Source: Cladosporium sp. IMV 00045
Taxonomy: Eukaryota > Ascomycota > Dothideomycetes > Cladosporiales > Cladosporiaceae
DNA: 64,000 nt
Direction: 5' to 3'
NCBI GenBank assembly: GCA_001931905.2
Contig: MSJI02000853.1
Location: 1 to 64,000, forward strand
Below, piece after piece: positions 20,359 to 32,800 of this stretch. Below the pieces are notes generated by a model. The model had not been told where the DNA came from. It ran no database searches and was given only the letters and a program-made list of their open reading frames with translations. Position 1 is the first letter of the stretch; each line of letters opens with the position of its first letter. The position numbers and the translations under genes were made by a program.

Positions 20359-21541
20359 AGGTAGTTGCTCGCGTTGTTGCTGTAGGTCTTCTGTCTCTGG
20401 CCATTCTTATCGCGTGGCTAACGGAGGCACTTCTCACGAGATGAGCAACAAAGCAACTTAGCGTTGTGGATACCCACAAGCTCTCCAGTGTGACGGTCTG
20501 CTCACGCGAAAACATAGGCGGAAGCCCAGAGTAATCGTATTGCTGAGGGATCATAAGGTATCCATAACTGTCATGTACTTCCAACCTTCTCGCAGTCATT
20601 GCGAGTGGCAGGATAAGGCATGCGTCTGCGGTCACAGGGGTGCATTCCATTTGATGATGTCGCACCAGCCGCATCCATCACATCGTATGCTAAGCTCAGC
20701 CAGTGCGGTGAGGACTCAACAGAAGACTTCTTACGGTCATACAAGCGTGAGCACGTAAACCTGGTTGTTGCCTTCGTCTTGTTCAGCCGCGAGAGTATCT
20801 CATGCCATCTGCTTTCCTTCTCTTGCCAGGCTCGGTGTTCTCTTCTTCTCGCGCGCAGAATGCTTAGGCCCAGGACACAGCGAAGATTTATGCTCATGCA
20901 TGTTCAGAGGATCCCGGGATGACCGATGAACACAAGGGTCGCAATGGTGTTGGTGATGGAGGTCGCATTGGGGTCGGAAGAAGCTGGATGAAAGGACACG
21001 GTATGGTACTAAGCAAGTTCATGATGGCCGTCGCAGGTTATGAACGGAAAGGTGGGCATGTCTTTGAGCTGCTGGCTCCCGAAACATGTACATGTACATA
21101 TCGTCGCCAAAGGACAGATGGCAGTGTTCACGAATCTGATGCTTGACGATCTCCAGAGACATGGGAAAGCGCCAAGAGAGTCATCCATCTCTCCTCATCG
21201 TCTTTCGGAGACTGTTCCGCCTTATCCGAAGCCTTCGCCTCTTGGACATCATCATCCTGGCACCATCGCAACGAGCGCGTGCTGTCGCCGGGGAAGTGTG
21301 TGAATATTCTTCATTTCTATCGTTTAATATCTATTTGCCTCTGACTTGATATTTTGAGCATCACCAACATCACTCTGACCGGGCCGGATTCCTGGAGATC
21401 GCCACTTTTCGCGAGCATAGCACTGCAACATCGAGCGCAAGCTAGGCGACTACTGTCTAAACCATCAAGAAGCAGTTGATGAAGCTCTTCTGGCTATGAG
21501 GGAGTCCACTTGAGACTCGTCCCGCATCACGGCGTGCGACC
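20359..21541. other. Intergenic region
   Basis: 1.2 kb without a supported gene. Short frames on both strands carry no family signal. Confidence 0.45.
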
Positions 21542-23383
21542 ATGTCCAGCCCAATTTCGTCTCTTCCAGCCGAACTTCTAAGCCGGATCTTCGAAGAGCT
21601 GTCGGATCACCGCCCGGACATATCAGCTTGCCGACGCGTCTGTCAGAGGTTCAGACATCTGAGCTCACCGTATCTGATCACCAGCGTCGTCCTTGCAAAG
21701 CGACTGCGAGAAATCGCCAAATGCCATGAAGTGGCGTGCCACCCATACTTCAGCCGGCATGTCACTGGTCTCATTTACGATGTGAGCTATTGGGACCCGT
21801 ACAGTGCTGGTAATTTCGACACGTATGTCGATGATTGCGAAAGCATAGAAGACAGCGCTGTGCGGCGTTTCATCGATGAAGAGTACCTGCGCCGCGTGCG
21901 GGCCGAAAGCGAGTTTTATTCCTCATTCTTCCGCAACAACGGCGAGCCTTCACTGGACGCTGCTACACGATTTTTCCAGACACTCGAACGCCCTTGGAGT
22001 AAGAATGAGGCGCTCATCGATGTTGAGCTCAAGGAATCCATTTTTGAGAGTCACGATGATCCCTCTTCCATCGCTGATCGCATGGGTGCTCGACAGAGCT
22101 TTCCGATTTACAAGAGGTACTACAGCACCCACAAGGCTCTTGACACCAATGGAGAGTACGGTCAGATCATCAGGCAGGCGATCAGCAAATTCCCAAAGCT
22201 ACGGCACATCCAGTTTACAGATTACCGAGGGCTCGCGCGCCCTGGCGAGTGCTATATTGACCTTTGCACTCGCCTGTTTGGCAATGTCCGAGAGCCTGAG
22301 CGCTGGAACAACATTGAGTATACAGGCGAGGTGACAAGTGAGGTGCTTACCGCTTGGAAGATCATCATGGACGTCAAGGGAGAGCTTCGATCACTCTCCT
22401 TCGGCCCCCATCCGTTCGAACAGCGGTGTAATTCGACAGACCCGCTAGCGCTTTACAAAGAAGCACAGTTTCTGGCCACGGAAGAATTGAAGTACGAAGA
22501 CTCGCAAGCCAACAGCATGTGGGAAGCTCTCGATGGTGAGGACATGGAAGTTGCTGGAGACGATGCGCCCGGTGGATCTGAAAATGGCCACGACTGGGCG
22601 AAATTGTTCAACGGCTTGCGGTCACTTCGCCTGCCTCTCTTCATTGAAGAATCTCTACCCTCACCGACCGAAGGCTTGGGTCTCGAGATCTCCAGACTCA
22701 TCTACTCCATCCCCGACACCCTCGTACACCTCGCGCTCGTCGCCAAAGGGCCCATAGACGGCTTCATCCAGCACGAGGACACACCTGCCTGCTTGCAAAC
22801 GCTCGAGCCCTTCAATGAAATCGTGGCCAACCTCCGGCTCCCTCGCCTGCGAACTCTGGAGTTAGAAGGTTGGGTGACCGACTTCGGCAGCCTGCGCAAG
22901 TTTCTCTACGCCCACGCCGCAACGCTGCGCACGCTGCATCTCATCAACATCTTCTGCTGCGGCGACTGCTGGGACGAGGACGAAACGGAGGAAAGCGACA
23001 TGTGGCCTTTCGGCTACTTTGTGGCCAAGACGATGAATCTGACCGGCATCGAAATCCACCAATTCGAGCACCAGCGCTTCCCGCCTTTTACAGCAGAAGA
23101 TCTCGAAGGCGTCGAGCAGCAAAGCTGGCTCGTTGATCCGCTCGACACCACGCCTGGCGATTGGGATGAAGATGTGCATGAGGATCGCCAGTTTGACGAG
23201 GACGATGACGACCGACCACACATTCTGGATGCACCGAGGCTGGAGAAGGTCTGTTTGGCGGGCAGGCCGAATCAGGTGCATAGGAGAGTCAGACCGCAAC
23301 ATCTTGTTGGTATGACGGATGCGCCCGGGAGGACATGGCGTGGACCTGGGTATCATTGGACAAGGAGGCCGGCATACTGGTGA
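21542..23383 (+). CDS. F-box protein (tandem paralogue 1)
   Basis: A single-exon 613-aa protein. An N-terminal F-box (about residues 5-45: SLPAELLSRIFEEL, then CRRVCQRFRHLSSPYLI) is followed by a long leucine-patterned region typical of fungal F-box/LRR-like adaptors, and an acidic stretch near residues 555-570 (DEDDDD). It would recruit substrates to an SCF ubiquitin ligase. The next gene downstream shares the same start architecture (LSSPYLIT.VV.A.R then HPYF..HVT.L..D), so the two are tandem duplicates that have diverged strongly. Substrates are unknown. Confidence 0.85.
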   Translation: MSSPISSLPAELLSRIFEELSDHRPDISACRRVCQRFRHLSSPYLITSVVLAKRLREIAKCHEVACHPYFSRHVTGLIYDVSYWDPYSAGNFDTYVDDCESIEDSAVRRFIDEEYLRRVRAESEFYSSFFRNNGEPSLDAATRFFQTLERPWSKNEALIDVELKESIFESHDDPSSIADRMGARQSFPIYKRYYSTHKALDTNGEYGQIIRQAISKFPKLRHIQFTDYRGLARPGECYIDLCTRLFGNVREPERWNNIEYTGEVTSEVLTAWKIIMDVKGELRSLSFGPHPFEQRCNSTDPLALYKEAQFLATEELKYEDSQANSMWEALDGEDMEVAGDDAPGGSENGHDWAKLFNGLRSLRLPLFIEESLPSPTEGLGLEISRLIYSIPDTLVHLALVAKGPIDGFIQHEDTPACLQTLEPFNEIVANLRLPRLRTLELEGWVTDFGSLRKFLYAHAATLRTLHLINIFCCGDCWDEDETEESDMWPFGYFVAKTMNLTGIEIHQFEHQRFPPFTAEDLEGVEQQSWLVDPLDTTPGDWDEDVHEDRQFDEDDDDRPHILDAPRLEKVCLAGRPNQVHRRVRPQHLVGMTDAPGRTWRGPGYHWTRRPAYW

Positions 23384-23753
23384 CGAGGAACAAGAATGAA
23401 TGTACTGACCGATGTCGTGACCGACGACCCGTGAACCATTTGAGGCTCAATCTCAAGAAGATGGCCAATAATGTGACCAGAAACATATCACGCTCGGAAG
23501 GCAGACGATCTATTTGAGCATCCATATGACCTATCACAAATGAGTATCGATTTATCAATGGTATGTATAACGTGACAGGTAATATTTCATTTGAGTCGGC
23601 CTATACTTAGCCGTTGCCCAGACTACTCTCTGCGGAGCCGTCCGAATACGGCTAGCGCGACACGTCGCGTGTGCTGGCAGCTTCTCATTGGAAGACTCCC
23701 AAAGCCGCGACTGTTTGTCTCGCAGCCGTTGATGTTCCTTATAGAAGACAAGA
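23384..23753. other. Short intergenic region between F-box paralogues
   Basis: 370 bases between the two tandem F-box genes. It holds the downstream promoter; no other element is seen. Confidence 0.4.
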
Positions 23754-25793
23754 ATGAACATCACCGCTGTTCTCCACTCTTTTATTTCTGGGAGGCTCCG
23801 AGACTCAGACCCTCCGGACCTGCAGGCCAACCGTCCGAGGCCTGAGGCTGCCCCTTCAGACGTGGAGATCATCGTCCTGGATCCAGAGACAACTACATCA
23901 TCAGACATTGCCATACGACCAAAGACACGCACCTCCAAAATGGCTGTCGACAACAGTCTCGACGACAGATCACCCATCGGAGTGATGCCGCCCGAGCTGC
24001 TCGCGAGAGTGTTCTCGTTCATCAACGTCCCTCCTGCGATTGACATTGCCACCATTGCAAATTGCAGACTTGTATGCAAACAATTTCACAATCTCAGCTC
24101 ACCTTATCTCATCACGACGGTCGTCATCGCGGAACGCATTCCTGAACTCAAGAAATTGCGGGAGGTGATGGATCATCCGTATTTCCACAAGCACGTCACC
24201 CACCTGCTCTGGGATGCGAGCGCCTATGAAGAGGCTTTATTCGACGATCCAAGAAAATACCACGAACGTTGGCATGATCTTGACACGAATCAAGAGTCGA
24301 GCGAAGTGGCATTGGCCCTCTCACGAGACACCCAGAACGTCGAAGATTTGCTGGCATTTGACCCACGGCGCCGAGAGTTCGAAGATCCGAGGCCAGACTC
24401 TCAGGAGCTCCCCGGTGACAGGGCGATTAGCCGGGATCGAAGATTAGATCAATACCGCTACGGCGATATGGCCAGTCATCTAAGCGCGTCTTCTGGATAC
24501 TGGGATTACCAGCGAAGATGGCTCAACCAACGATCATGTCGGGAGAACGACCTGGCCCTGCGATACTTGCATTGGGCATTCGCAAAATTCCCCAAACTCA
24601 AGCACCTAAGCTATACAGACTGGCGAGCGCTATCCCGGTACGGCGAGAGTTTCGAAGACGCGCGCAATCGAATGTTCTCCACTGTCGTTCAGCCGAAATC
24701 CATGGACAAAGTGTTTCCAGACGCACGCGCGACAGCGACAGATGGGCTCCCATTCAAAGTCTTTCTAGAAGAGGTCTCTCGCATCGACCCTGGCCTCGAA
24801 TCTCTCTGGATCGGCCAAAACAACTTCGACATCCCCGAACTGGGCATCGACGCTGAACCAACAGAGCATGAATCGGTCTTACGAGGCCCCTTCCTGGACG
24901 AAAAGTACTTCTCCTCGCGAAAGCTTCGGTCGAAATGGAATGTAATGAGATCAGTTCGTTCGCTACGCCTGCCTGTAGACGTACCCTCCGATGATTCATC
25001 AGCTTCATCAGACGTTGAGTCGCCGCAGAGAATGGCCCAAGACATCATGAGGCCACTTGAGCAGACACTGCAGAACCTGGTTTTCCTGGAACTTACCACG
25101 CACCTGGAATATCCGGACAATAGTGAACGGGAGATATACTTGAACAATGCGACGCTTTCCCATATCCTTGGCAGCCTCAAGTTTGAAAGACTGCAATCGC
25201 TTGTGCTGCGAGGCTGGGAATTCGACATGAGCGACGTCGGGGATTTCCTCAAGGCCCATGCCGACACACTGCGTCAAATTCACCTTCTCGGGTGTTTCTG
25301 CATAAACGAATACGTCGAGGCCTGGAACGCCGCTGTACACTCTTTGGGACCAAAGACTGTGCTCGAAGGTGCGGAGGTTGTCAACGTACGATTTGAGGGC
25401 CTCAGCGACAGCCCAGAGCCTGTACATGTGTGCGGGCATCACGTGGAGTCAAGCAGCGCCGTCTGGACTTCATCCGCAGAGGACGATGTTGACTACCGCC
25501 GCATAACGATGGACGAGATCGACGAGTCGCAACGTCATTTTGACCTTTTCCATCAAAAGATACATCCCTTTGACAAATATGACGTTGGGTTCCCGATCGA
25601 CCAACGTCAATTCACCATCAAACAGCTCCGCGAGTACATGTATTATCATCCAGTCCGAGATTGCGTGGGTGAGCGACCTGACTTCGAACGCGCCATTCTC
25701 GGCAAGCACGAGAACGCCGTGACTAGGCTGGGTCGCTTGACTTTGTCAGAGAAGCGGAATCGCTGGAAACAAATTCCAATCTATCCGAAATGA
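23754..25793 (+). CDS. F-box protein (tandem paralogue 2)
   Basis: A single-exon 679-aa protein. The F-box begins only at about residue 76 (VMPPELLARVFSFI, then CRLVCKQFHNLSSPYLI), after a Pro/Thr/Asp-rich leader. Met63 at 23940 is therefore a possible alternative start, giving a protein close in length to its neighbour. The rest is long and leucine-patterned, like the preceding gene, with shared motifs including FAKFPKLKHLSYTDWRAL here and the equivalent SKFPKLRHIQFTDYRGL there. It is a putative SCF substrate adaptor with unknown target. Codon usage is ordinary for the window and there is no sign of decay. Confidence 0.85.
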   Translation: MNITAVLHSFISGRLRDSDPPDLQANRPRPEAAPSDVEIIVLDPETTTSSDIAIRPKTRTSKMAVDNSLDDRSPIGVMPPELLARVFSFINVPPAIDIATIANCRLVCKQFHNLSSPYLITTVVIAERIPELKKLREVMDHPYFHKHVTHLLWDASAYEEALFDDPRKYHERWHDLDTNQESSEVALALSRDTQNVEDLLAFDPRRREFEDPRPDSQELPGDRAISRDRRLDQYRYGDMASHLSASSGYWDYQRRWLNQRSCRENDLALRYLHWAFAKFPKLKHLSYTDWRALSRYGESFEDARNRMFSTVVQPKSMDKVFPDARATATDGLPFKVFLEEVSRIDPGLESLWIGQNNFDIPELGIDAEPTEHESVLRGPFLDEKYFSSRKLRSKWNVMRSVRSLRLPVDVPSDDSSASSDVESPQRMAQDIMRPLEQTLQNLVFLELTTHLEYPDNSEREIYLNNATLSHILGSLKFERLQSLVLRGWEFDMSDVGDFLKAHADTLRQIHLLGCFCINEYVEAWNAAVHSLGPKTVLEGAEVVNVRFEGLSDSPEPVHVCGHHVESSSAVWTSSAEDDVDYRRITMDEIDESQRHFDLFHQKIHPFDKYDVGFPIDQRQFTIKQLREYMYYHPVRDCVGERPDFERAILGKHENAVTRLGRLTLSEKRNRWKQIPIYPK

Positions 25794-25883
25794 TGACATC
25801 TTTCTCATGGAGACACTGGTTTTACGGCCGTTCACACCAATTATTAGGAAACATTACATTCAAGGCATTTGGCAGCCGCTGTG

Positions 25884-27186
25884 CTACTCATCCGCCGCGG
25901 CGAGGCCCAACGCCTGTCTTCTTGTTGGCGCATCCGCTCTGAAAATCGGCTTCTCCGCCAGACTAGTCACGCGAGTACCGTGGCGTGGCTCCAATCCCCC
26001 ATAGTCATATGAGGCATTGTGCATCGTGATCCTGCAACGCCAAACAGTCAGCACCAGATCAGACATGTTCGAACACACGCCATAATACACACCTATTATC
26101 CCACAGCGCACTGGATCCCTGCGTCCACCGGAAACGACACTGGATGTCGACATTGCTCTCGTAGACTTTGAACAGGTACTGCAGGAGCGCATCGCTTTCG
26201 CCATCATCCAGCCCGACGATGCGCTTCGTCATGGCACGATTAACGTACAGACTCTTCCAGCCAGTGACTGGATGCACGCGAACTAGCGGGTGGCTGCGCT
26301 CAATGTACTTCGGCCCAGCGTTGGGGTCGTCGCGGTCGAGGTATTGATGTGCGGAACGGTATACGGCGTAGCGACCATCGATGATCTCGCGGAACTCGGG
26401 CGACAGCTTTTCGTATGCGGAGTAGCCGGAGGCCCAGAGAGTGTCGCCACCGATTGTCGGCACGGTGTCGTTGTGTAAGTGGGTGATGCCAGCTGGCTGG
26501 CGCTCATGCACACTGGGACATTGTTAGGTCCACCGCCTTCCAGGCATCCAAGTTTCGACCAACTTACAGATCAGTATGCCAGCCCTGCGTACCAATAGGC
26601 TTCCTGAAGCTGGCACCAGTCTCGGACTTCTGCAGATCCGGCCAGATGACTGTAGTACCCTGCAGCCCCGGCACGTGTGGCACTTGAGGGTGGATCTCGA
26701 CTTCGCCGAAATACTTGCCCAGCTCCAACTGTTTCTGCGGGCTCAGGTCCTGGTCGCGGAAGAACACCACACTCCTCTCCGCGATGAGCAGCGCAAGCTC
26801 ATCTCGCTGCTGGTCGGTGAGATCCTTGAGCTGCAGGCCAACAATCTCCGTGCCGATGTGCGTCGTGAGGTCTTTCACTTCTTTGGCGGCGGAGAACAAA
26901 GCAGTCTTCTTGGGATCAGCGCGGGTGCCGGCGTCGATGTATTCGCGATCTTCGTTGCGGATGGCGTAAACGTCTTGGAGGTAAAGAGGTCGTGCTGGGC
27001 GGTACTGCGAGCTTTGTCAGTAGATGCTGCAGCGTGAGCGAGTTTCTTGCGGCGTACTGGGTAGCCTTCGCTCAAATCGATGCCGGCCTTTTCGAGTCTT
27101 GCTCTGGTCGGTCCTGGGAGGTTGAGGTTGTCTTTTCGCGGCTGGGCGTAGTCGACGATCTCTGGGACGATTGCCACGGGCGCCAT
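25884..27186 (-). CDS. TauD/TfdA-type alpha-ketoglutarate-dependent dioxygenase
   Basis: Four minus-strand exons, 27058..27186, 26568..27004, 26093..26512 and 25884..26031, give 377 aa. The introns are 53-61 nt with GT..AG ends, and each restores frame exactly. The Fe(II) site is visible: H186-T-D188 in GWHTDL, and a distal His346 in EPRHGTRVT, whose nearby Arg binds 2-oxoglutarate. The HLHNDTVP and GGDTLWASGYSAYE segments are hallmarks of fungal TauD-like enzymes (yeast Jlp1 is a sulfonate/taurine dioxygenase). It likely oxidises a small sulfonate or related carboxylate, releasing sulfite or an aldehyde in the cytosol. It is divergently transcribed from an MFS transporter 1.06 kb away, which suggests co-regulation. 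The exact substrate cannot be read from sequence. Confidence 0.92.
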
Positions 27187-28243
27187 CTTTGGGGGACTTT
27201 TTAATGACTCAATCAGTATTATAGCACCAGAGGCTTTTGTTCTTATGCAGCAGATCGCAAGAAAATGGCAAGAGCAGTCTTCTTCATCCGCTGGCTCACG
27301 GACTGTCCAGCTCTCATTTATGTCTCATGCCCTGCCGCCTTCGGCCAAGTGCGTCGCTGCGGCATGTCAACAAATCAATTACTTGCTTACTCAACCATCG
27401 TTCCTATCTGCGCGAACCCCGCATACAATGGTCGCACGAGTCGCGCACGCGATATAACGTTCAACGTGGTTGTCGTGATGAACAACATCCCGGCTGATGA
27501 TGGCGCAATCTTTCTCCGCAAGCTTGCAATCCACGCTAAGGCAGCGTCTTGCTGTGCACAACTGCCTTTCTTTTCGTATGTTTGTCTGCATAGTATTGAA
27601 GCGAAGCAATTGTAGGTATGAAATGGAAATTACCCATCGCAGATACCGTACAAAGTTCACAGTCTTGCACAACAGATGTGCTGCACCTCCAGAGCCAATC
27701 AATCGGCCCATTCGAAAGTGAACAGTATCTTCAGCCACGTGCGAACGACCGTTAGTGTCAACCTCCCGAGCACCTCATGGTCCGCTGTCATCACGAAAGA
27801 CCTGCATTGAGACTTGTCAAGCAGATCAAGTCATACTTTGCAACAGCAATCTCAGTTACCGGCATTCGTTCCACATTCAAGGCCAAGCACCACGGACGAA
27901 GATTATCAAGCAACAACGATAAAGCCCTCAGCATCAGACATTTCTACTTCCGATCTCGCTCCATGCTGCCATATTGCAAGTGTTGGCCTTTCTGGCGATC
28001 ATGAGTGGTGAGCTTCCTGTCGCGAGTCGTGTGGTACCCACTCTTGTATGCTGGCATTGGATTGCGTGCGTCCTATCCATCATGGCGAAGCATGCCTAGG
28101 CCGGTCTTGCTCTTCTTTTGCATCTGGCACTTTTGATGTTGAAGTACCTCTCGAACGTAGACTTCAGCAGCGTTTACACTTTTCTCGTGATCGCTGTTCA
28201 TTCCTCGTCTGTTCGTCCGTAGAAGGCAACCAACACCTTCAAG
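27187..28243. promoter_or_regulatory. Shared divergent promoter region, dioxygenase/transporter
   Basis: A 1.06-kb interval between the 5' ends of the dioxygenase and the MFS transporter. No gene is supported in it. A bidirectional regulatory role is inferred from the arrangement; I could not confidently pick out a repeated activator site. Confidence 0.4.
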
Positions 28244-29874
28244 ATGACAGACCGCAGGCCCAATGCTCTGCCAGACAAATCGGTTTCCGTCGAGGCAGAT
28301 CGAGTACACGACCCCGAGCACTCGAGAGACTCTTCACCTTACGGCACAGTGTCCGAGACGAAGCCCAAGGTGCCATGGTACGCCTACATCTGGGACTACG
28401 AGCCAGGCCGCTCCAAAGAAGAGACAGCTTTCGTACAGCGCCTCGACTTCTGCGTTCTCACCATCCTCGGCCTCGGATACTTCATCAAGAACCTGGATCA
28501 GACCAATATTTCGAACGCATACGTCTCCGGCATGAAAGAAGATCTGCAAATGAACAACAATGAGCTCAACATGATCGACGTTGCCTGGACGTGCGGTTAC
28601 GTCGTCGGACAGATTCCCAGCCAGATCATTTTGACCAAGGTCCGCCCCAGCATTTGGATACCTTCCTGCGAGCTCCTGTGGACGATGCTCACGTTCTGTC
28701 TTGCCGCCGTGTCAACTTCACAGCACGTTGTCGCCATTCGCTTCTTCGTTGGTCTGCTCGAATCGATCTTTTATCCGGCAGCACATATGATCCTAGGGTC
28801 TTGGTACAAGCCTTCTGAGCTTGCAAAGCGTGCTTGTATATTCCACGCTTCCTCCGCCGCCGCGTCGATGTTTAGCGGGTACCTCCAAGCAGGTGTGTAC
28901 AATGGCATGAACGGCTTGCACGGCCTGCCCGGTTGGAAGTGGCTGTTCATCATGGACGGCGTAATCGGTGTGCCAATTGCCATCGCTGGCATCTTCTTGA
29001 TCCCGGACTTGCCGGAAAATACGAGGGCTTTCTACCTTCGCAGCGATCAGGTCGAGCTGGCTAAGAAGCGCATGGATGATGTTGGTCGCGCGCCACGCTC
29101 TAAGCTGGGGTGGTCTGCGTGGAAGCGCATCTTTGGACGCTGGCACGTCTACCTTCTGACGATCTTGTACATCATCTTCATCAACGCTGTAAGTCCCTTC
29201 GTATCCGAGAGCAAACGCCACTCATCGCTGACTGAGACCAAACAGCAACCATCCGGCAGCATCCAGCCCTTCACGCTCTGGCTCAAGGACACCGGCAAAT
29301 ACTCCATCGAGCTGATCAACATCATCCCCACCTCCCAAGCCGCCGTCCAGCTCGTGCTCACCGTCCTCTTCGCCATCTTCTCCGACCATTGGCGCAATCG
29401 CCCAGCTCTGATGTCCGTCTCGACATTCTGGGGTTTCTTCACATCCCTGGTACTCGCCATCTGGGCTGTTCCAGACGGCCTGAAATGGTTCGCGTTCGAG
29501 ATGTTCCGCGCTTACGTGCCGTACGGCCCCATCAGCATGGCGTGGGCGAAGTAAGTTCTCTCTACCCTCTTCACCATGCTCCTCTGGTGCAGGCACAAGC
29601 TCAAGGACCAAAGCTGACCCTCGCAACCTGCAACAGCGAAATCTGCAGCTCCGACGCCGAAGAGCGCGCCATCGTCCTCGGCATCATGAACGCCATGGGC
29701 TACGCCGTCAATGCATGGCTGCCCTACCTCGTCTTCCCCGCCGTGGACGCTCCGAGGTTCCATAAAGGTTTCATTTTCTCGGCGATCATGTTTGTGGCGC
29801 AGGCGGCGATTACTTGGACTGTTTGGTATATGCATCGTAGGGAGTTGAGGCAGAAGGCTGTGGCGATTGCGTGA
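28244..29874 (+). CDS. MFS transporter, DAL5-like anion:cation symporter family
   Basis: Three exons, 28244..29188, 29246..29550 and 29637..29874, give 495 aa. The first intron is 57 nt, a multiple of three, so the frame reads through it; GTAAGT, a CTGAC branch site and ACAG mark it. The second intron is 86 nt. The protein has the layout of fungal allantoate/pantothenate permeases: a cytosolic N-terminus with [14 protein letters not shown], a [34 protein letters not shown] first helix region, G.......P......R.S...PS..L.WT, and about twelve membrane helices. Substrates in this family are small organic anions (allantoate, nicotinate, pantothenate, cysteate, taurine-like). Its divergent partner is the TauD-type dioxygenase, so uptake of the dioxygenase's substrate is the simplest hypothesis. 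Confidence 0.92.
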
Positions 29875-32800
29875 GAGAGGTGTTGGTCCAAGGCCTCTGA
29901 GGAGCGGTCTGGGTTGGCCGTCCGCTGTAATATCGTTGTCCTGCATGAAAGGAGGTGCAGGTTTACGATTGACAGGGCGTCCCTTAGTCTCCGTCTTCGT
30001 GCGTCTGCGCAAACCGCTGAACGACAGCTCAGAACTTGGATGATAATTTGCTCGAACCACGAAGAGCACCTGCAAGCCCATCTAGAATGGGAAACTCCAG
30101 AGCTCTTGGTTCTTTTTTAGGAACCCTGTCAGCAGTTTCTGAGCATTCATGTATAAATATGGCGCTCTTACCTCAAAGCTTGCCTCGAAAGGCAGAAGAG
30201 TGCCAGCCCAAGTTGTGTTCATGACCTGGTATGCTTCCAATCGAGAAGTTCCAAGAGACCTTCGAGGGTTTGGCGCAAAACTGCCTTACGCGAGCATTTT
30301 TCATGGTGATGGCTAAAAGGTCCTTTGGTATCAGTCGCGCCTTCTCCCTGTTTAATGCCACAGTGGCGATTTTCCATGGACTGGATCTTCGTGAGCTGGT
30401 TGCGCGGCCCGCAGGTCGCGAAGGAGGTTTGTAGCCTCCATACATGATAGGCATGGCGCGTGTACTTTGCAATCCCCTCGGGTAATGAGTATCCTTGTGT
30501 CCTTCTCTTACTTGGCCTTCGCCACTGACCATCCATCACGATGCTCTCTTGGGATTTTGTCCATTGTAGCTTAGCTATTGCCCTTTTGAGTCCTTCAAAT
30601 GAATTCTTGCTCTTCCTCATCTTGCAAGCCTGTTGCCTTATTCTTCCTTGCTCTTTCTGTGAAGCGCTGCCTCTTGCGGCGTTTTGGTAGTCTGGTGGCG
30701 ATTCTTGTTTGGTTTGTGGTGGAGACTTAGGAGAGAGGGAAATGGCGTGGCGAAGTAGTACATGAGGCGGGTAGGAGGAGAGCAGCGGAGGAGCATACAT
30801 AGTTGCAGTGTCTGCTTGGATGCTGGTAAACATAGCGTCAGCTAGGGTACTCAACAGGAACAGATGCCTCTGATAGACTCAACCGGGTGTTGGCGAAGAA
30901 ATTCACGGACGTGGTCCTGGAAATGAGTCGCTTGTTCACCATGTTGTCTGTTGTCTCCTTTCATTGCTTTCACTTGGGATTTCTGTTGTGGCTTGCGGTG
31001 TATGAATGAGCAATCTGAGTCGTCAGTGTCTTCATGTACGAATGTCCATGTCTGCTCATCTTGATCTGTACTATTGCAGTCTTGTGTACAGTCTCTGCGA
31101 CAGGCGCTGCAGTTTTTGCTGCAGTTGCTGCTGTGAGACTTGAAGACGCTGCTCTGTCGTGCTGTGACTTGCTTCTTGGGCCAACCGCTGACCGTAGGAG
31201 GTAGGAGGCTCTGTGAAGTGACTTCTCATTGTAATGTAGATATCGTTTGACCGTTAGAGCAGATTCATGCATACACACCGGTTGCAATTGATGAGTGAAC
31301 ATGGCAGATCCGCAGGAGCGCAGCAGGGCGCCGCCCAGCCTCACGGCTGTAAGTGAAGTAAACATTGGTACAGCAAGATGATCGCGCGCGATACTACAGG
31401 CTATTGTATCTTCTTCAAGTCACTAAAGAGCTGTTCAGCGATACCATTGCGCTGTCATGCCGTTCGTCGCGAGACTCTTGCAGCACGACCTGCTGCCCAG
31501 CCGCGCCGTGCATACCACCACAACCTGCGACATGCAGCGCGATATCGTGCAGGCGTCCGCAAAGAAGATAGTCTAAATAACTTGATCTAATACTTCATAT
31601 TAAGCACTGTCAATCAATTGATCGCACAGTCGACGGCGGGATGTGGCCTGTTGTGTTGCTCTAGTCACGCTGCTCTGCGCCCAAGTCCCTCGACGCGACC
31701 TCCGCCAACTTCACTTCACCACGGCTGTACACAAACAACATATCACCAGACACCACGATACAATGATACAATCACGCATGAGACAACAATATTCTACAGT
31801 AGTACATACAGCCACACATCTACAAGTAAACGATACAAACATTCAATGAACAACGTGCATGCTTCTTCTCCAGCACCCGGTCGCAAGACCAAGTCTCTGA
31901 TGAAAAAAAATGGGTGATGCCGAAGCATCGACGACGAAGTCGCCAGATGGTAGAAATCAAAAATTGTGCCTGGGTCCCCTTAGGTCCCTGTCAGATCCTA
32001 CCTTGCGCTGTGCAATGCCAGGAGAAATCTGTTCACGTCGAAACCCATTCGGGAGCGGGTACGACACAGACTATCACGAGGCGAGCCCGGTGATGGTTGG
32101 GAGAAAGAAGAGAAAGAAATTTGAGAAGTTGGGGCGTCGACCAGTTACTTATACTCGAGGGAGGACTGCCAAGGAGTCCGGGTACGGGACGTTCCACTCT
32201 CACGTGACGGCACGGCTGTTTGCAGTCGTATCATTGGTTCGAAGAGAGCGTCGGGAAGGTCAGGCAGAGTGGCTGAGCTGCCTCAGTAACTCGTGAAGAG
32301 CAGCAGGTCGCTTGGTGGCTGGTATAAGCTGACTAACTTGCTTTGATAGCTCCCTTGGCAAGCCAGCGGTTGTTTGAAGTTCGTATGACTTTGATGTCGA
32401 AATATACACATCCCATTGACAACATCTGTGTATTTTTTGATCGATTTCGGAAGCCCGCAATCAGACATCTGCTCGAAGAAACCTATCAAAGCTTCACGTT
32501 GTTCCAAAGGCTATTCAAGATCAAATCAATTGATCGAACAATCGACTGGAGCGTGGAGCTACTCTGATGCTCCCCTATTGTTGCTGACTATAGCAAACAG
32601 TGAAGTCACTCGTGAGCTGTCTGGGGGTTGAGCAGTTGCGAGTAACCCAGAGAAGCATCACAGAAACCAGTCCAAAAGAGAAGCCTCCTTTCTCGTTAGT
32701 TACCTTGACGATCGGTCGTCACCCAAATCGCGTTTCAAAGTGCTGCAGCACTTCCTGCTCGAATGAGTTGGTTGACGAGCAGTTCAGAGTACTGGAGCAT

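Noticed and set aside
30219..30830. 203-codon minus frame
   Set aside because: Low-complexity Gln/Lys/Ser composition with no motif and no splice or promoter support. It lies in a gene-poor region where chance frames of this size occur.
31910..32296. 128-codon plus frame
   Set aside because: No domain; it ends in the middle of ordinary sequence and its Arg-rich tail looks random.
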